Positions 56,080-64,000 are shown, counted from the stretch's first letter. The stretch: 64,000 nt of DNA from Marmoricola sp963827025 (GCA_963827025.1 CAWGZB010000002.1:248001-312000), one strand, 5' to 3'. Translations and numbers: made by a program. Notes: generated by a model from the letters alone, not told the origin.

Positions 56080-57009
56080 TCACCACCGCCCCAGTGGATG
56101 GGCCCGGGCGACCGACTGCATCTCGGCGAGCATCCGGGAAAGCGCCTCGGTATGGCGTCCGTCGCGTCCCTGTCCGCCGCTGACCGGCCCCACCTGTGCG
56201 ACCTGCGACGCGTCGATCCCGCAGTGCCCGAAGAGGTCCTCCAGCACCTCGTCGACCTCGTCGGCGAGCACACTCGGCCGGACCCCGACGCCGACCGCGG
56301 CGACCGCCTTCTCGACCGCGTGGTCGCAGCAGAGCTCGTCGCGGTAGCGCCGGACCGCCTCGAGCCCGGCCAGCACCCGTCGGCGCGACTCCGCGGTGCC
56401 GCGGGCCAACGTGAGCACCCACCGGGCGGCGTAGTCGCGGTGGTAGGTCACCTCCTTGGTGCCCTGGGCCGCGATCGCAGCGAGCACCGGGTCGCGACTC
56501 TCCAGCAGCCGCTCCAGCAATGCCAGCCGCCACGTGGAGAACAGCGCCAGCCGGGCCACGGTCTCCCCGAAGTCACCATGAGGCGGCTCGACCAGACGCA
56601 CGTTGCGGAAGTCCCGGTCGTCCCGGAAGAAGGCCAGCGCGTCCTCGGGCGGGACGGGGGACGCCTCGGGCAGGGCGGGCAGCATCCCTGGATCCGCGGC
56701 CGCGGCCCTGGTCAGCAGCAGACGCGCCTGGCCGAGCAGGTCCAGCGCGATGTTCGCCAGGGCGATGTCGTCCTCGAGCTCCGGCGCCCGGCTGCACCAC
56801 TGCGAGAGGCGGTGGGAGGCGACCAGAGCGTCGTCACCGAGCATCAGGCAGTACGTGGCGAGGTCGGTCGGCTCGACGCCGTCCGGGATCGAGGTGTCCA
56901 CCCCGGCGAGGGGATCGGCGAACCCGGTGCCGAAGGCCCAGTGGGTGGGGTCGCCGACGAGCAGGGACTCGTCATACACAGACTCGTGGAAACCAGATTC
57001 TGAGGTCAT
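56080..57009 (-). CDS. paaC: Phenylacetyl-CoA epoxidase structural subunit PaaC
   Basis: Inactive partner of PaaA in the epoxidase core. The 309-residue ferritin-like four-helix protein has TYCLMLGDDALVASHRLSQWCSRAP, ELEDDIALANIALDLLGQAR and KEVTYHRDYAARW. The subunit lacks the full diiron set, as expected. ATG 57009 is favoured over the in-frame ATG 57015. The gene is 17 nt after paaB and 2 nt before paaD. Confidence 0.94.
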   Translation of the reverse strand: MTSESGFHESVYDESLLVGDPTHWAFGTGFADPLAGVDTSIPDGVEPTDLATYCLMLGDDALVASHRLSQWCSRAPELEDDIALANIALDLLGQARLLLTRAAAADPGMLPALPEASPVPPEDALAFFRDDRDFRNVRLVEPPHGDFGETVARLALFSTWRLALLERLLESRDPVLAAIAAQGTKEVTYHRDYAARWVLTLARGTAESRRRVLAGLEAVRRYRDELCCDHAVEKAVAAVGVGVRPSVLADEVDEVLEDLFGHCGIDASQVAQVGPVSGGQGRDGRHTEALSRMLAEMQSVARAHPLGRW

Positions 57010-57026
57010 CGGCACTCACCCGGTGG

Positions 57027-57323
57027 TCATAGGTGCGGAACGTCGTCGGGGATGTCATAGAACCTCGGGTGCCGGTAGACCTTGTCGCCACTCGGCGCGA
57101 ACAGCGGGTCCTTCTCGTCGGGGCTGGTGGCGGCGATCAGGTCAGCGCGCACCGCCCAGATGCTGACGCCCTCGTTGCGGCGGGTGTACACGTCCCGGGC
57201 GTGCCGGAGCGCCATCTCGTCGTCCGCCGCATGCAGTGACCCGACGTGCACGTGGTTCAGGCCACGCTTGGCGCGCACGAAGACCTCGTACAGCGGCCAC
57301 TCCGGGTCGATCGGTCCGCTCAT
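57027..57323 (-). CDS. paaB: Phenylacetyl-CoA epoxidase subunit PaaB
   Basis: Small bridging subunit, 98 residues. It has the family start WPLYEVFVRAKRGLNHVHVGSLHA, followed by ARDVYTRRNEGVSIWAVRADLI and the C-terminal KVYRHPRFYDIPDDV. It joins PaaAC heterodimers and is needed for activity. ATG 57323 overlaps the paaA stop by 4 bp, so it is translationally coupled to paaA. Confidence 0.94.
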   Translation of the reverse strand: MSGPIDPEWPLYEVFVRAKRGLNHVHVGSLHAADDEMALRHARDVYTRRNEGVSIWAVRADLIAATSPDEKDPLFAPSGDKVYRHPRFYDIPDDVPHL

Positions 57324-58255
57324 CTGCTTGCCTTCTCCGCGAAGGCGGCGGCGGCCTCGCGCACCCAGGCGCCGTCCTGGTGGGCGTGACGGCGGTGCTC
57401 CACCCGCTGGGCGTTGCAGGGGCCGTTGCCGGCCAGGACGGCCCGGAACTCCTCCCAGTCGGGCTGGGCGAAGTCCCACGAGCCGCGCTCGTGGTTCCAC
57501 TCCAGCTCCGCGTCGGGGAGCGTGACGCCGAGCGCCTGGGCCTGCGGCACGGTCATGTCGACGAACTTCTGGCGCAGCTCGTCATTGGTGTGCCGCTTGA
57601 TCCCCCAGGCCATCGACTGCACGGTGTTCGGGGAGCTCGCGTCCGGCGGTCCGAACATCATCAGTGCCGGCCACCAGAACCGGTCGACCGACTCCTGCAC
57701 CATGGCGCGCTGCTCCTCGCTTCCCCGCATCATGGTGGCGAGCAGCTCGAAGCCCTGGCGCTGGTGGAAGGACTCCTCCTTGCAGATCCGGATCATCGCG
57801 CGCCCGTAGGGCCCGTAGGAGGTGCGGCACAGCGGCACCTGGTTGCAGATCGCGGCGCCGTCCACCAACCAGCCGATGGTGCCGACGTCGGCGAAGGAGA
57901 GGGTCGGGTAGTTGAAGATGGAGGAGTACTTCTGGGCGCCGCTGAGCAGCTTGTGGGTCAGCTCGCGGCGCGAGACGCCGAGGGTCTCGCACGCGGAGTA
58001 GAGGTAGAGGCCGTGCCCGGCCTCGTCCTGGACCTTGGCCAGCAGGATCGCCTTGCGACGCAGGGACGGCGCCCGGGTGAGCCAATTGGCCTCGGGCTGC
58101 ATCCCGATGATCTCGGAGTGGGCGTGCTGGGCGATCTGGCGCACCAGCGTGCGTCGGTAGCCCTCGGGCATCCAGTCCCGGGGCTCGATCCGGTCACCCC
58201 GTCGCACGACGGCGTCGAACGAGGCGGCGAGCTCCTGCTCGCCCACAGCGGTCAT
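57320..58255 (-). CDS. paaA: Phenylacetyl-CoA epoxidase catalytic subunit PaaA
   Basis: Diiron monooxygenase that epoxidises the aromatic ring of phenylacetyl-CoA, the first dearomatising step. The 311-residue protein has the diiron ligand blocks HSEIIGMQPE, DEAGHGLYLY and EESFHQRQGFE, and the active-site neighbourhood PTLSFADVGTIGWLVDGAA. Start ATG 58255 is 17 nt downstream of a perfect 20-bp palindrome. It is the first gene of paaABCDE-paaI. No paaK, G, H, J or Z homologue is in the window. Confidence 0.95.
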   Translation of the reverse strand: MTAVGEQELAASFDAVVRRGDRIEPRDWMPEGYRRTLVRQIAQHAHSEIIGMQPEANWLTRAPSLRRKAILLAKVQDEAGHGLYLYSACETLGVSRRELTHKLLSGAQKYSSIFNYPTLSFADVGTIGWLVDGAAICNQVPLCRTSYGPYGRAMIRICKEESFHQRQGFELLATMMRGSEEQRAMVQESVDRFWWPALMMFGPPDASSPNTVQSMAWGIKRHTNDELRQKFVDMTVPQAQALGVTLPDAELEWNHERGSWDFAQPDWEEFRAVLAGNGPCNAQRVEHRRHAHQDGAWVREAAAAFAEKASR

Positions 58256-58272
58256 CGGCACTCCCAGATCAT

Positions 58273-58292
58273 TACCGACCGATCGGTCGGTA
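58273..58292. promoter_or_regulatory. Perfect 20-bp palindrome in front of paaA (TetR operator)
   Basis: The two halves TACCGACCGA and TCGGTCGGTA are exact reverse complements. The site is 17 nt upstream of ATG 58255 and overlaps the expected promoter region. It is the most likely operator for the TetR regulator at 53419. Confidence 0.8.
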
Positions 58293-58443
58293 TCGCAAAG
58301 TCTGCCTGCTCGTGCCCGCGCCGACAACCGGCACGGCCTGCCACCGACGACAGCGGACGCGGTTTGTGGCCGGTCCCCCCGGGTAGGGGCCAGGAGGAAT
58401 GCGGCGCCCGCACCGTGCGGGCGCCCCGACGAGGGAGTCGACC

Positions 58444-58803
58444 GTGAGCCTCTGGACCATCATCGTGATCGTCGTCGTAGCACTCGTCGTGCTCGCACTG
58501 CTGGGCTGGGCGGTCTGGCACAAGAAGCGGGAGCAGGGTCGGGTCCGGGCCGACGAGCTCCGCTCCGAGGCAGCGAACCGGCACACCGACGTCCAGGTGC
58601 AGGACACCCGGGCCCGTGAGGCCGAGGCCGAGGCGCAGCGGGCGCGCGCGCAGGCCGACCGGCTCGAGGCCCAGGCCCGCGAGGAGCGTGTCGCTCACGA
58701 CCAGGTGCGTGCCGAGCAGGAGGACCACCTGCGCGAAGCAGACCGGTTGGACCCGGACGTCGACCACGGGGCGGCGGAGCCGCGCGGGCGGCACCAGGCC
58801 TAG
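58444..58803 (+). CDS. Small membrane protein with cytosolic coiled coil
   Basis: This 119-residue protein has one N-terminal transmembrane helix near residues 3-24 (WTIIVIVVVALVVLALLGWAVW), followed by a Glu/Arg/Ala-rich helix that looks like a coiled coil (REAEAEAQRARAQADRLEAQ). The C-terminus ends AEPRGRHQA. Start GTG 58444 has GAGGGAG upstream. I do not recognise a defined family. It could be a membrane scaffold. It is followed by a strong terminator-like hairpin. Confidence 0.6.
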   Translation: MSLWTIIVIVVVALVVLALLGWAVWHKKREQGRVRADELRSEAANRHTDVQVQDTRAREAEAEAQRARAQADRLEAQAREERVAHDQVRAEQEDHLREADRLDPDVDHGAAEPRGRHQA

Positions 58804-58813
58804 AGACAGGCGC

Positions 58814-58834
58814 CGGGCGCGTCCCACGCGCCCG
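58814..58834 (+). terminator. Hairpin immediately after the coiled-coil gene
   Basis: CGGGCGCG and CGCGCCCG form a perfect 8-bp stem with a 5-nt loop (TCCCA), starting 11 nt after the stop. Confidence 0.6.
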
Positions 58835-58854
58835 CACGGGGAGGGTCGCGATCG

Positions 58855-58889
58855 CAGGAGCCGGGGACCGCTCGGGGGCCCGGCTCCTG
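58855..58889 (+). terminator. Second hairpin in the same intergenic region
   Basis: CAGGAGCCGGG (58855-58865) and CCCGGCTCCTG (58879-58889) form an 11-bp perfect stem around a 13-nt loop. With the hairpin at 58814 it makes a double terminator. The remaining bases to 59003 include TACCGT (58978-58983) as a possible -10. Confidence 0.6.
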
Positions 58890-59003
58890 TCGCGCTGCCC
58901 GGATCGACGCCCTCCCGCGCGATCTGTCCGTTACTACCGGAATCTCCATTGCTGCCCCGAGTTGGGAGGTTGTGCCCTACCGTGACGGGAGAGGGCTGCT
59001 GAG

Positions 59004-61145
59004 GTGCGGCTCGTTCTTGGGGGCGCACTGAACAGCAAAGGACGGGGCAGCTTGCGAGGGCGCACGAATCTCTTGCCAACTGTGGCGTTCTGCGCGGTCA
59101 TCCTCCTCGCGAGCGCGCGGGCCTACCACGCTGCCCCCGACCCGCACCTCGTCGCGCGCTGGTGGCCGGCGGCCGCCCTGGCCACGGCACTGCTCCTGGT
59201 CACCGAGCGCAAGCTCCTCCCCCTGGTCGCCGCCACGCTGCTCGGCACCTTCGTGTGGGCCGGCCTCCACGCCGGACAGGGGCTCACCTTCTCGGTGCTC
59301 TTCGGGCTCGTCAACGTGCTCGAGGCCGTCCTGGTGCTGTGGTGGCTGACCCGCTTCCGCGACGGCCCGCCGGAGATGCGGACGTGGTCGGACTACCGGC
59401 GCTGGCTGGCGGCCATCACCACCGCCAGCGCCCTGTCGGCCGCACTCACCACCGCGCTGGTGTGGAGCTTGCGGGGCGGTACCCCGTGGCAGACGTTCTT
59501 GTGGGTGGTGATCACCCACCTGGGGTCCCAGACCGTCGCCACCCCGCTGGCCATGCAATGGCCCCGGCACCGGATGCGGGTCACCGTCGCGGAGATCCTC
59601 GGGCACCTGACCCTGCTGGTGCTCGCCATGGTCGCCTGCCTCGCGGCCGGCGCCAACGAACCGGTCGGCTACCTGCTCCTCCCGCTGCTGATGTGGGCCG
59701 GAGCACGGTTCACCACACTGTGGTGGAACGTCGAGCTGGTCAGCGTGACGGCGCTGATCGCCGTGGTGACGGCCTTCGGCGCCGGCCCCTTCGCCGCGGT
59801 GGACGCGGCCATGACCGTCCTCGAGGCCGCCGCGAGCCCCCAGGCGTTCGTCGCCGTCGCCGGTCTCACCACCGTCGCCTTCGCGGTCGCCATGTCGCAC
59901 CTGCGTGAGTCGCTGCGTCGGATCCGGGAGAACGAGCTCCAGCTCGGCCAGCTGCTCGACTCCGCCAGTGGCACCGCGTTCATCGCCACCGACCCGGACG
60001 GAGCCATCACACTGTTCAGCCCGGGCGCCGAACAGCTGCTCGGGTACCGTGCGGTCGAGGTGGTCGGTCGCAACACCCCGCTGTGCTTCCACGAGCCGCG
60101 CGAGGTCCGGGCCCGGGCGATCGAGCTCGGCATCGAACCGTCGTACGCCGTGGTCACCGCCCCCCTGGTCGCCGGGATGGAGCAGGACACGAGGGACTGG
60201 ACCTACATCCGCAAGGACCGCAGCCGTCTCACCGTGTCCCTGAGCGCCACCGCGGTCCGCGACGACGACGGCAGGCCGGTGAGCTACCTCAGCGTGGTCC
60301 GCGACGTGACCGACCGGCGCGCAGCCGAGCAAGCCCTGGTCTTCGCCCTGGACAAGGAGCGCGAGGCCAACAACCGGATGCAGGAGCTCGACCGGGCCAA
60401 GAGCGAGTTCGTCGCCGCGGTCTCCCACGAGCTGCGCACGCCACTGAGCAGCATCATCGGATACACCGAGCTACTCACCGAGGGGGTGAGCGGCGACCTG
60501 ACCGACGCACAGCTGGAGCTGGTCGGCCGCATCGACCGCAACGGGGAGCGCCTACTGCACCTGGTGGAGGACCTGCTCACCCTGGCCCGGGTCGAGGAGG
60601 GCAAGTTCGAGCTGCAACTGGTCACCACGGACCTGTGCGAGGCGGTCCGCAACGCCGTCGAGGAGGTCGCGGCCACGGCCCGGGGTCGAGACGTGGCCCT
60701 CAACCTGGCCCTGCCGCCCGCGGCGGTCTGCCTCGACGGAGATCCCGAGGGCCTGCGCCGACTGGTGCTGAACCTGGTCGGCAACGGGGTGAAGTTCACC
60801 CGGCGCGGTGGGCACGTCGACGTGGGCCTGGAGGTGAACGGCGAGGTGGGAGTGCTCAGTGTGCGCGACGACGGGATGGGGATCCCGCAGAACGAGCAGA
60901 GCCGGCTCTTCCAGCGGTTCTTCCGCTCCTCACTGGCCACCGAGCACGCCATCCAGGGCACCGGGCTCGGCCTGAACATCGTCCGGTCCATCGCCGAGGC
61001 CCACCACGGACAGGTCACCTTCGAGTCCACGCCGGGGGTCGGCACGACGTTCTGGTTCACCGTGCCGCTGCGCAGCCCGCAGGCGCAGGCACAGCTGGTC
61101 GTCCGCGACGCCCAAGGGTGGGCCTCGTCGGACGCGGAGGGCTAG
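59004..61145 (+). CDS. MASE1-PAS sensor histidine kinase
   Basis: This 713-residue membrane kinase has a MASE1-like array of about eight transmembrane helices at residues 18-285. A PAS domain follows (about 315-440, LLDSASGTAFIATDPDGAI), then HisKA with SHELRTPLSSIIGYTELL near residue 475 and HATPase_c with NLVGNGVKFTRRG, DDGMGIPQNEQSRLFQRF and GTGLGLNIV. No response regulator is adjacent. Start GTG 59004 has GAGGG 9 nt upstream. The ligand of the MASE1 region is unknown. Confidence 0.9.
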   Translation: MRLVLGGALNSKGRGSLRGRTNLLPTVAFCAVILLASARAYHAAPDPHLVARWWPAAALATALLLVTERKLLPLVAATLLGTFVWAGLHAGQGLTFSVLFGLVNVLEAVLVLWWLTRFRDGPPEMRTWSDYRRWLAAITTASALSAALTTALVWSLRGGTPWQTFLWVVITHLGSQTVATPLAMQWPRHRMRVTVAEILGHLTLLVLAMVACLAAGANEPVGYLLLPLLMWAGARFTTLWWNVELVSVTALIAVVTAFGAGPFAAVDAAMTVLEAAASPQAFVAVAGLTTVAFAVAMSHLRESLRRIRENELQLGQLLDSASGTAFIATDPDGAITLFSPGAEQLLGYRAVEVVGRNTPLCFHEPREVRARAIELGIEPSYAVVTAPLVAGMEQDTRDWTYIRKDRSRLTVSLSATAVRDDDGRPVSYLSVVRDVTDRRAAEQALVFALDKEREANNRMQELDRAKSEFVAAVSHELRTPLSSIIGYTELLTEGVSGDLTDAQLELVGRIDRNGERLLHLVEDLLTLARVEEGKFELQLVTTDLCEAVRNAVEEVAATARGRDVALNLALPPAAVCLDGDPEGLRRLVLNLVGNGVKFTRRGGHVDVGLEVNGEVGVLSVRDDGMGIPQNEQSRLFQRFFRSSLATEHAIQGTGLGLNIVRSIAEAHHGQVTFESTPGVGTTFWFTVPLRSPQAQAQLVVRDAQGWASSDAEG

Positions 61146-61206
61146 AGGCAGAGACCGGTCAGGACGTCGCCCAGGCGGTCGGCGGCCTCGATGGTGCGCG
61201 CGGTGC

Positions 61207-61449
61207 TCAGCCGGCGAACTTGCGTACCAGCACGAACACCGCCACGACGCCGGCGACCCCGCCGGCGACCTTGAGGATGTTCTCGGTGCGCGGGTTGCCT
61301 GCGGCGTCGACGAAGTAGGCCTTCACCGAGCGCACCTCGCGTCGCACGATCGTCTTCGGGCTGGCTCGGTAGACCAGCTCGTCGATGGTCGCGGCGAGCC
61401 GCTCGCGGGTCTGCTCGATGTCGTGCTCGAGGGAGGACACGTCGGACAA
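61207..61449 (-). CDS. DUF3618 domain protein (TTG start)
   Basis: This 80-residue protein has the DUF3618 signature near its start (LEHDIEQTRERLAATIDELVYRASPKTIVRREVRSVKA) and a C-terminal transmembrane helix (ILKVAGGVAGVVAVFVLVRKF). The start appears to be TTG 61449, since AAGGAG lies 8 nt upstream and the DUF3618 homology begins there. No ATG gives a good site. DUF3618 proteins are small actinobacterial membrane proteins of unknown function. It is convergent with the histidine kinase. Confidence 0.78.
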   Translation of the reverse strand: MSDVSSLEHDIEQTRERLAATIDELVYRASPKTIVRREVRSVKAYFVDAAGNPRTENILKVAGGVAGVVAVFVLVRKFAG

Positions 61450-61504
61450 GTCGATGGCTCCTTGATCGCGTGAGGCCGGACCGGGCCGGGTGCTCCCGGG
61501 CGCG

Positions 61505-62269
61505 TCAGGCTGGCAGGCTATCAACCGGGCGCAGTCGCGTCGGATCGAACCCGTAGGGCAGCTCGAGGCGGTGCCGTCGCATCAGGTCGGTGTCGGTGAG
61601 CAGGTCGTAGGTCGACCCGTCGGCCACCACCTGACCGTCGTGCAACACCACCGAGCGCTCGCACAGCTCCAGGGCGTAGGGCAGGTCGTGGGTGACCATC
61701 AGCACGGTGACGTCGAGGGAGCGCAGGATGTCGGCCAGCTCCCGGCGCGAGGAGGGGTCGAGGTTCGAGCTGGGCTCGTCGAGCACCAGGATCTCCGGCT
61801 CCATCGCCAGCACCGTGGCCACCGCGACCCTGCGTCGCTGACCGAAGGAGAGGTGGTGCGGCGGGCGGTCGGCGTGCTCGGCCATGCCGACCTGTTCCAG
61901 GGCGCCGCGCACCCGATCCTCGAGCTCGGCTCCCCGCACCCCCAGGTTGGCCGGCCCGAAGGCGACGTCTTGGCGCACCGTGCCCATGAACAGCTGGTCG
62001 TCGGGATCTTGGAAGACCACGCCGACCCGTCGCCGGATCTCGGCGAGATTCTCCTTCTCCACCGGCAGGCCGGAGACAGCGACGCAGCCGGCTCCCGGGG
62101 TGAGGATGCCGTTGAGGTGCAGCACCAGGGTGGTCTTGCCGGCTCCGTTGGGGCCGAGCAGGGCGACCCGCTCGCCGCGGTGGACGTGCAGGTCCACCCC
62201 GAACAGCGCCTGGTGGCCGTCGGGATAGGCGTGCGCGAGGCCGTGCAGCTCCAGGACGGGAGTGGACAT
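61505..62269 (-). CDS. cbiO: Cobalt ECF transporter ATPase CbiO
   Basis: ATP-binding subunit of the cobalt/nickel energy-coupling-factor transporter. The 254-residue protein has Walker A GPNGAGKTT near residue 40, a Q-loop FQDPDDQLF, signature LSFGQRRRVAVATVLA, Walker B ILVLDEP and an H-loop THDLPY. Its ATG overlaps the cbiQ stop by one base (TGATG). It forms an operon with cbiQ, the PDGLE protein and cbiM. Confidence 0.93.
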   Translation of the reverse strand: MSTPVLELHGLAHAYPDGHQALFGVDLHVHRGERVALLGPNGAGKTTLVLHLNGILTPGAGCVAVSGLPVEKENLAEIRRRVGVVFQDPDDQLFMGTVRQDVAFGPANLGVRGAELEDRVRGALEQVGMAEHADRPPHHLSFGQRRRVAVATVLAMEPEILVLDEPSSNLDPSSRRELADILRSLDVTVLMVTHDLPYALELCERSVVLHDGQVVADGSTYDLLTDTDLMRRHRLELPYGFDPTRLRPVDSLPA

Positions 62270-62967
62270 CAGCGACCTCCTGCGGAGTGGGAGCCGTCCA
62301 GGTCCGGCAGCCGGCCGGAGTAGCCGCGGGACAGCATCGCGAGGTGGACCCGCTCCCCGCGCTCGTAGGACCGGATGAACAGCGCACCCAGCGAACGCGC
62401 CAACACCGGCCAGTGCCGCGGCGAGCGGGGATCGACACCTCGAGAGCGCATCGCGATCATCATCCGGCGCAGCTCCGCCGTCACCACGTCGAGGTAGCGG
62501 AGCATGAAGCCGAGGATCTGCACCAGGACGTCGGGGACCCGCAGGCGCCGCAGCCCGACCAGCACCTCCTGCGGCTCGGTCGTCGCCGCGAAGAGCAGCG
62601 CGGCGAGGACGCCCAGCGTCGCCTTGGCCAGGAGCCCCCACGCCGCCCAGAGACCCGGCGCGCTGACCGCGATGCCGAGCACGTCGGCGCGGGGGCCCTC
62701 CGCGACGAACGGCACCGCGAGCGCGAAGATCGCGAAGGGGGTCTCCACGACCATTCGGCGCAGCAGGTAGCCCATCGGCACGCCGCTGACCGCGACCAGC
62801 CCGAGAAGGACGAGCAGGTAGCCCGCGAAGACCGGGAACCACTGCCGAGGAGTCGCCACCACCACGAGCATCAGCCCGACGAGGGCCAGCAGCTTCAGGT
62901 GCCCCGGGGCTCGGTGGAGCACGCTGTGGCCGTGGAAGTGCAGCCGGTGGCCGTGGCCCGCGCCCAC
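62269..62967 (-). CDS. cbiQ: Cobalt ECF transporter T component CbiQ
   Basis: Membrane-embedded coupling subunit that links CbiO to the cobalt-binding CbiM. The 232-residue protein has five to six transmembrane helices and the two ECF-T coupling motifs: one with MIAMRSRGV and a second near SYERGERVHLAMLSRGY. The N-terminus GAGHGHRLHFHGHS is His-rich and may handle Co or Ni. Start GTG 62967 lies one base after the PDGLE gene stop. Confidence 0.9.
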   Translation of the reverse strand: MGAGHGHRLHFHGHSVLHRAPGHLKLLALVGLMLVVVATPRQWFPVFAGYLLVLLGLVAVSGVPMGYLLRRMVVETPFAIFALAVPFVAEGPRADVLGIAVSAPGLWAAWGLLAKATLGVLAALLFAATTEPQEVLVGLRRLRVPDVLVQILGFMLRYLDVVTAELRRMMIAMRSRGVDPRSPRHWPVLARSLGALFIRSYERGERVHLAMLSRGYSGRLPDLDGSHSAGGR

Positions 62968-62968
62968 C

Positions 62969-63280
62969 TCAGGACTCCTGGTCCGGCCGACGGCGCAGCA
63001 CCCGGAAGAGCCCACCGCCGAGCGCGAGAACCAGCAGCGCACCCGCGACCCCGGCGATGCCGCCGCTGAGCCGGTCGTCCTCCACTCCCCGGGTCCGGTA
63101 GCCGGCCATCGGGCCGTCCGCGGCTGCCGACCGCTTCTCGTGGCCGGCGAAGCCGGCCTGCTGCGCCACGCGGTTCAGGCCGTCGGGGTGGGAGCTGGCG
63201 TAGTAGCTGCCCACTCCGGCCACCAGCAGCGCGACCAGCAAGAACGCCGCGAGGAACCCGCTGCGAGTCCGGCGGCTCAT
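62969..63280 (-). CDS. PDGLE-domain protein (CbiN-like)
   Basis: This 103-residue protein has two transmembrane helices (about 8-26 and 74-95) and the PDGLE hallmark HPDGLNRVAQQAGF in the exported loop. It takes the place of CbiN in many actinobacterial cobalt transporters, where PDGLE is often fused to CbiM. Here it is separate. ATG 63280 overlaps the cbiM stop by 4 bp. Confidence 0.88.
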   Translation of the reverse strand: MSRRTRSGFLAAFLLVALLVAGVGSYYASSHPDGLNRVAQQAGFAGHEKRSAAADGPMAGYRTRGVEDDRLSGGIAGVAGALLVLALGGGLFRVLRRRPDQES

Positions 63281-63978
63281 CGGGGCTCACCGGTCGCCGC
63301 GGACGCGCGGATCTCGAGCTGGCGCCGGGCGAGCAGCGGACGGGCGCCGTAGACCAGGTCGGGACGTACGGCGACCACCGAGGCCACCACCAGACCGGTG
63401 ATGAGCGCCTCGCCGGCACCGATCACCAGGTGCCAGGAGACCATCGCGGTCAGCACCTTGACCGGATCGACCGGCGCGGTGCCGCCGACGGCGAAGAGCA
63501 GGCTGAACCCGAGTGCGGCGACCGGCACGCTGAGAAAGGCGCCGAACGCGGCTGCCGGCGCCACCACCGGCAGGCGGCGGGGCAGCACCGTCCGCGCGAG
63601 CCGGAAGGCCGCCCACCCGACCAGCACCCCGACCAGGGCCATCAGCGTGACGTTGGTGCCCAGGGCGGTGATGCCGCCGTCGGCCATGAACAGCGCCTGG
63701 ACCAGCAGCACGGTGGTCAGGCAGAGCACCGCGGTCCAGGGGCCGACGAGGACGGCGGCGAGCGCCCCGCCGAGCAGGTGGCCGCTCGTGCCGGCGCCGA
63801 CGGGAAAGTTCATCATCTGGCCGGCGAAGACGAACGTGGCGACGAGCCCGGCCATCGGAGCGGTACGGTCGTCGAGCTCCCGGCGCGCCCCTCGCAGTGC
63901 CAGCGCGACCCCGCCGACGGCGACCGCAGCGGTGGCCATCGAGGTGGGGGCGTCGAGGAAGCCGTCGGGCACGTGCAT
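63277..63978 (-). CDS. cbiM: Cobalt ECF transporter substrate-binding component CbiM
   Basis: Substrate-binding membrane protein of the cobalt importer, 233 residues. It starts with the family N-terminus MHVPDGFLD, whose free amine and His2 bind the metal. This favours ATG 63978 over GTG 63987. Six to seven transmembrane helices follow with MNFPVGAGTSGHLLGG and MADGGITALGTN, both conserved in CbiM. TACTGT lies 7 nt upstream, so the gene appears leaderless. Confidence 0.93.
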   Translation of the reverse strand: MHVPDGFLDAPTSMATAAVAVGGVALALRGARRELDDRTAPMAGLVATFVFAGQMMNFPVGAGTSGHLLGGALAAVLVGPWTAVLCLTTVLLVQALFMADGGITALGTNVTLMALVGVLVGWAAFRLARTVLPRRLPVVAPAAAFGAFLSVPVAALGFSLLFAVGGTAPVDPVKVLTAMVSWHLVIGAGEALITGLVVASVVAVRPDLVYGARPLLARRQLEIRASAATGEPR

Positions 63979-63985
63979 GCCTGCC

Positions 63986-63991
63986 ACAGTA
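63986..63991 (-). promoter_or_regulatory. Putative -10 of the cbiM operon
   Basis: Read on the minus strand the hexamer is TACTGT, 7 nt before ATG 63978. The window ends nine bases further on, so the -35 and any upstream riboswitch cannot be seen. If this -10 is used, the transcript has almost no 5' leader. Confidence 0.45.
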
Positions 63992-64000
63992 CGTTATTGC

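Noticed and set aside
63277..64000. Cobalamin riboswitch for cbiM
   Set aside because: Only 22 bases lie upstream of the start inside the window, too few for the structure, and none of its conserved boxes can be seen.

Overview
The window is about 64 kb of very GC-rich DNA with actinobacterial genes throughout: a mycothiol-type reductase homologue, DUF222/HNH, DUF2254, DUF5130, DUF3618, a PhoP/PhoR-like pair and group II truncated haemoglobin. Many genes have no Shine-Dalgarno and carry a -10-like hexamer 6-8 nt before the start codon, as in leaderless actinobacterial transcripts. Codon use and gene content suggest a Nocardioides-like member of the Nocardioidaceae (inference). I see no phage, insertion sequence, integrase or CRISPR array.

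Layout. 1-20.3 kb is mostly conserved chromosome: metG (partial), an Rv2466c-like reductase, pepN, DUF5130, mscS, a zinc-ribbon membrane protein, glbO, a double-hotdog thioesterase, a thiolase, yceI/marR, ettA, an ssb paralogue, two adjacent dynamin/YfjP-type GTPases, a PrsW protease and pepP. Several of these recall the Rv2466c-Rv2478c neighbourhood of Mycobacterium tuberculosis. 20.3-31.5 kb holds a DUF222-HNH gene behind a LexA-type SOS box, a DUF2254 membrane protein, tRNA-Arg, an alkylsulfatase, an adenosine deaminase-like enzyme, a DsbA/DoxX-MauE pair, orn, tRNA-His, pirin, an FAD oxidoreductase and tRNA-Lys.

31.6-43.1 kb holds a second DUF2254 protein, a CBS protein with an ArsB/NhaD-like ion transporter, and a complete V/A-type ATPase operon read leftwards in the order G/H-C-I-K-F-E-A-B-D. 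A universal stress protein is coupled to its end. V-type ATPases are uncommon in Actinobacteria; this one has a shortened subunit I and a K subunit whose first hairpin is degenerate.

43.1-53.4 kb holds a PhoR/PhoP-like pair whose upstream region carries a PhoP-type direct repeat. It faces a DUF5666-like protein, a GT2-GtrA fusion and a GT39 glycosyltransferase. Next come an orphan PAS kinase, a secreted phospholipase D-like protein with non-canonical HKD motifs, a frameshifted remnant of a secreted protein, and a DUF305 protein. 53.4-58.3 kb is the phenylacetyl-CoA epoxidase operon paaABCDE with paaI, a TetR regulator and a perfect 20-bp palindrome before paaA. 58.4-64 kb holds a coiled-coil membrane protein, a MASE1-PAS histidine kinase, DUF3618 and a cobalt ECF transporter (cbiM, PDGLE/cbiN-like, cbiQ, cbiO) that ends at the window edge.

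All gene calls come from reading translations and motifs; no database search was run.
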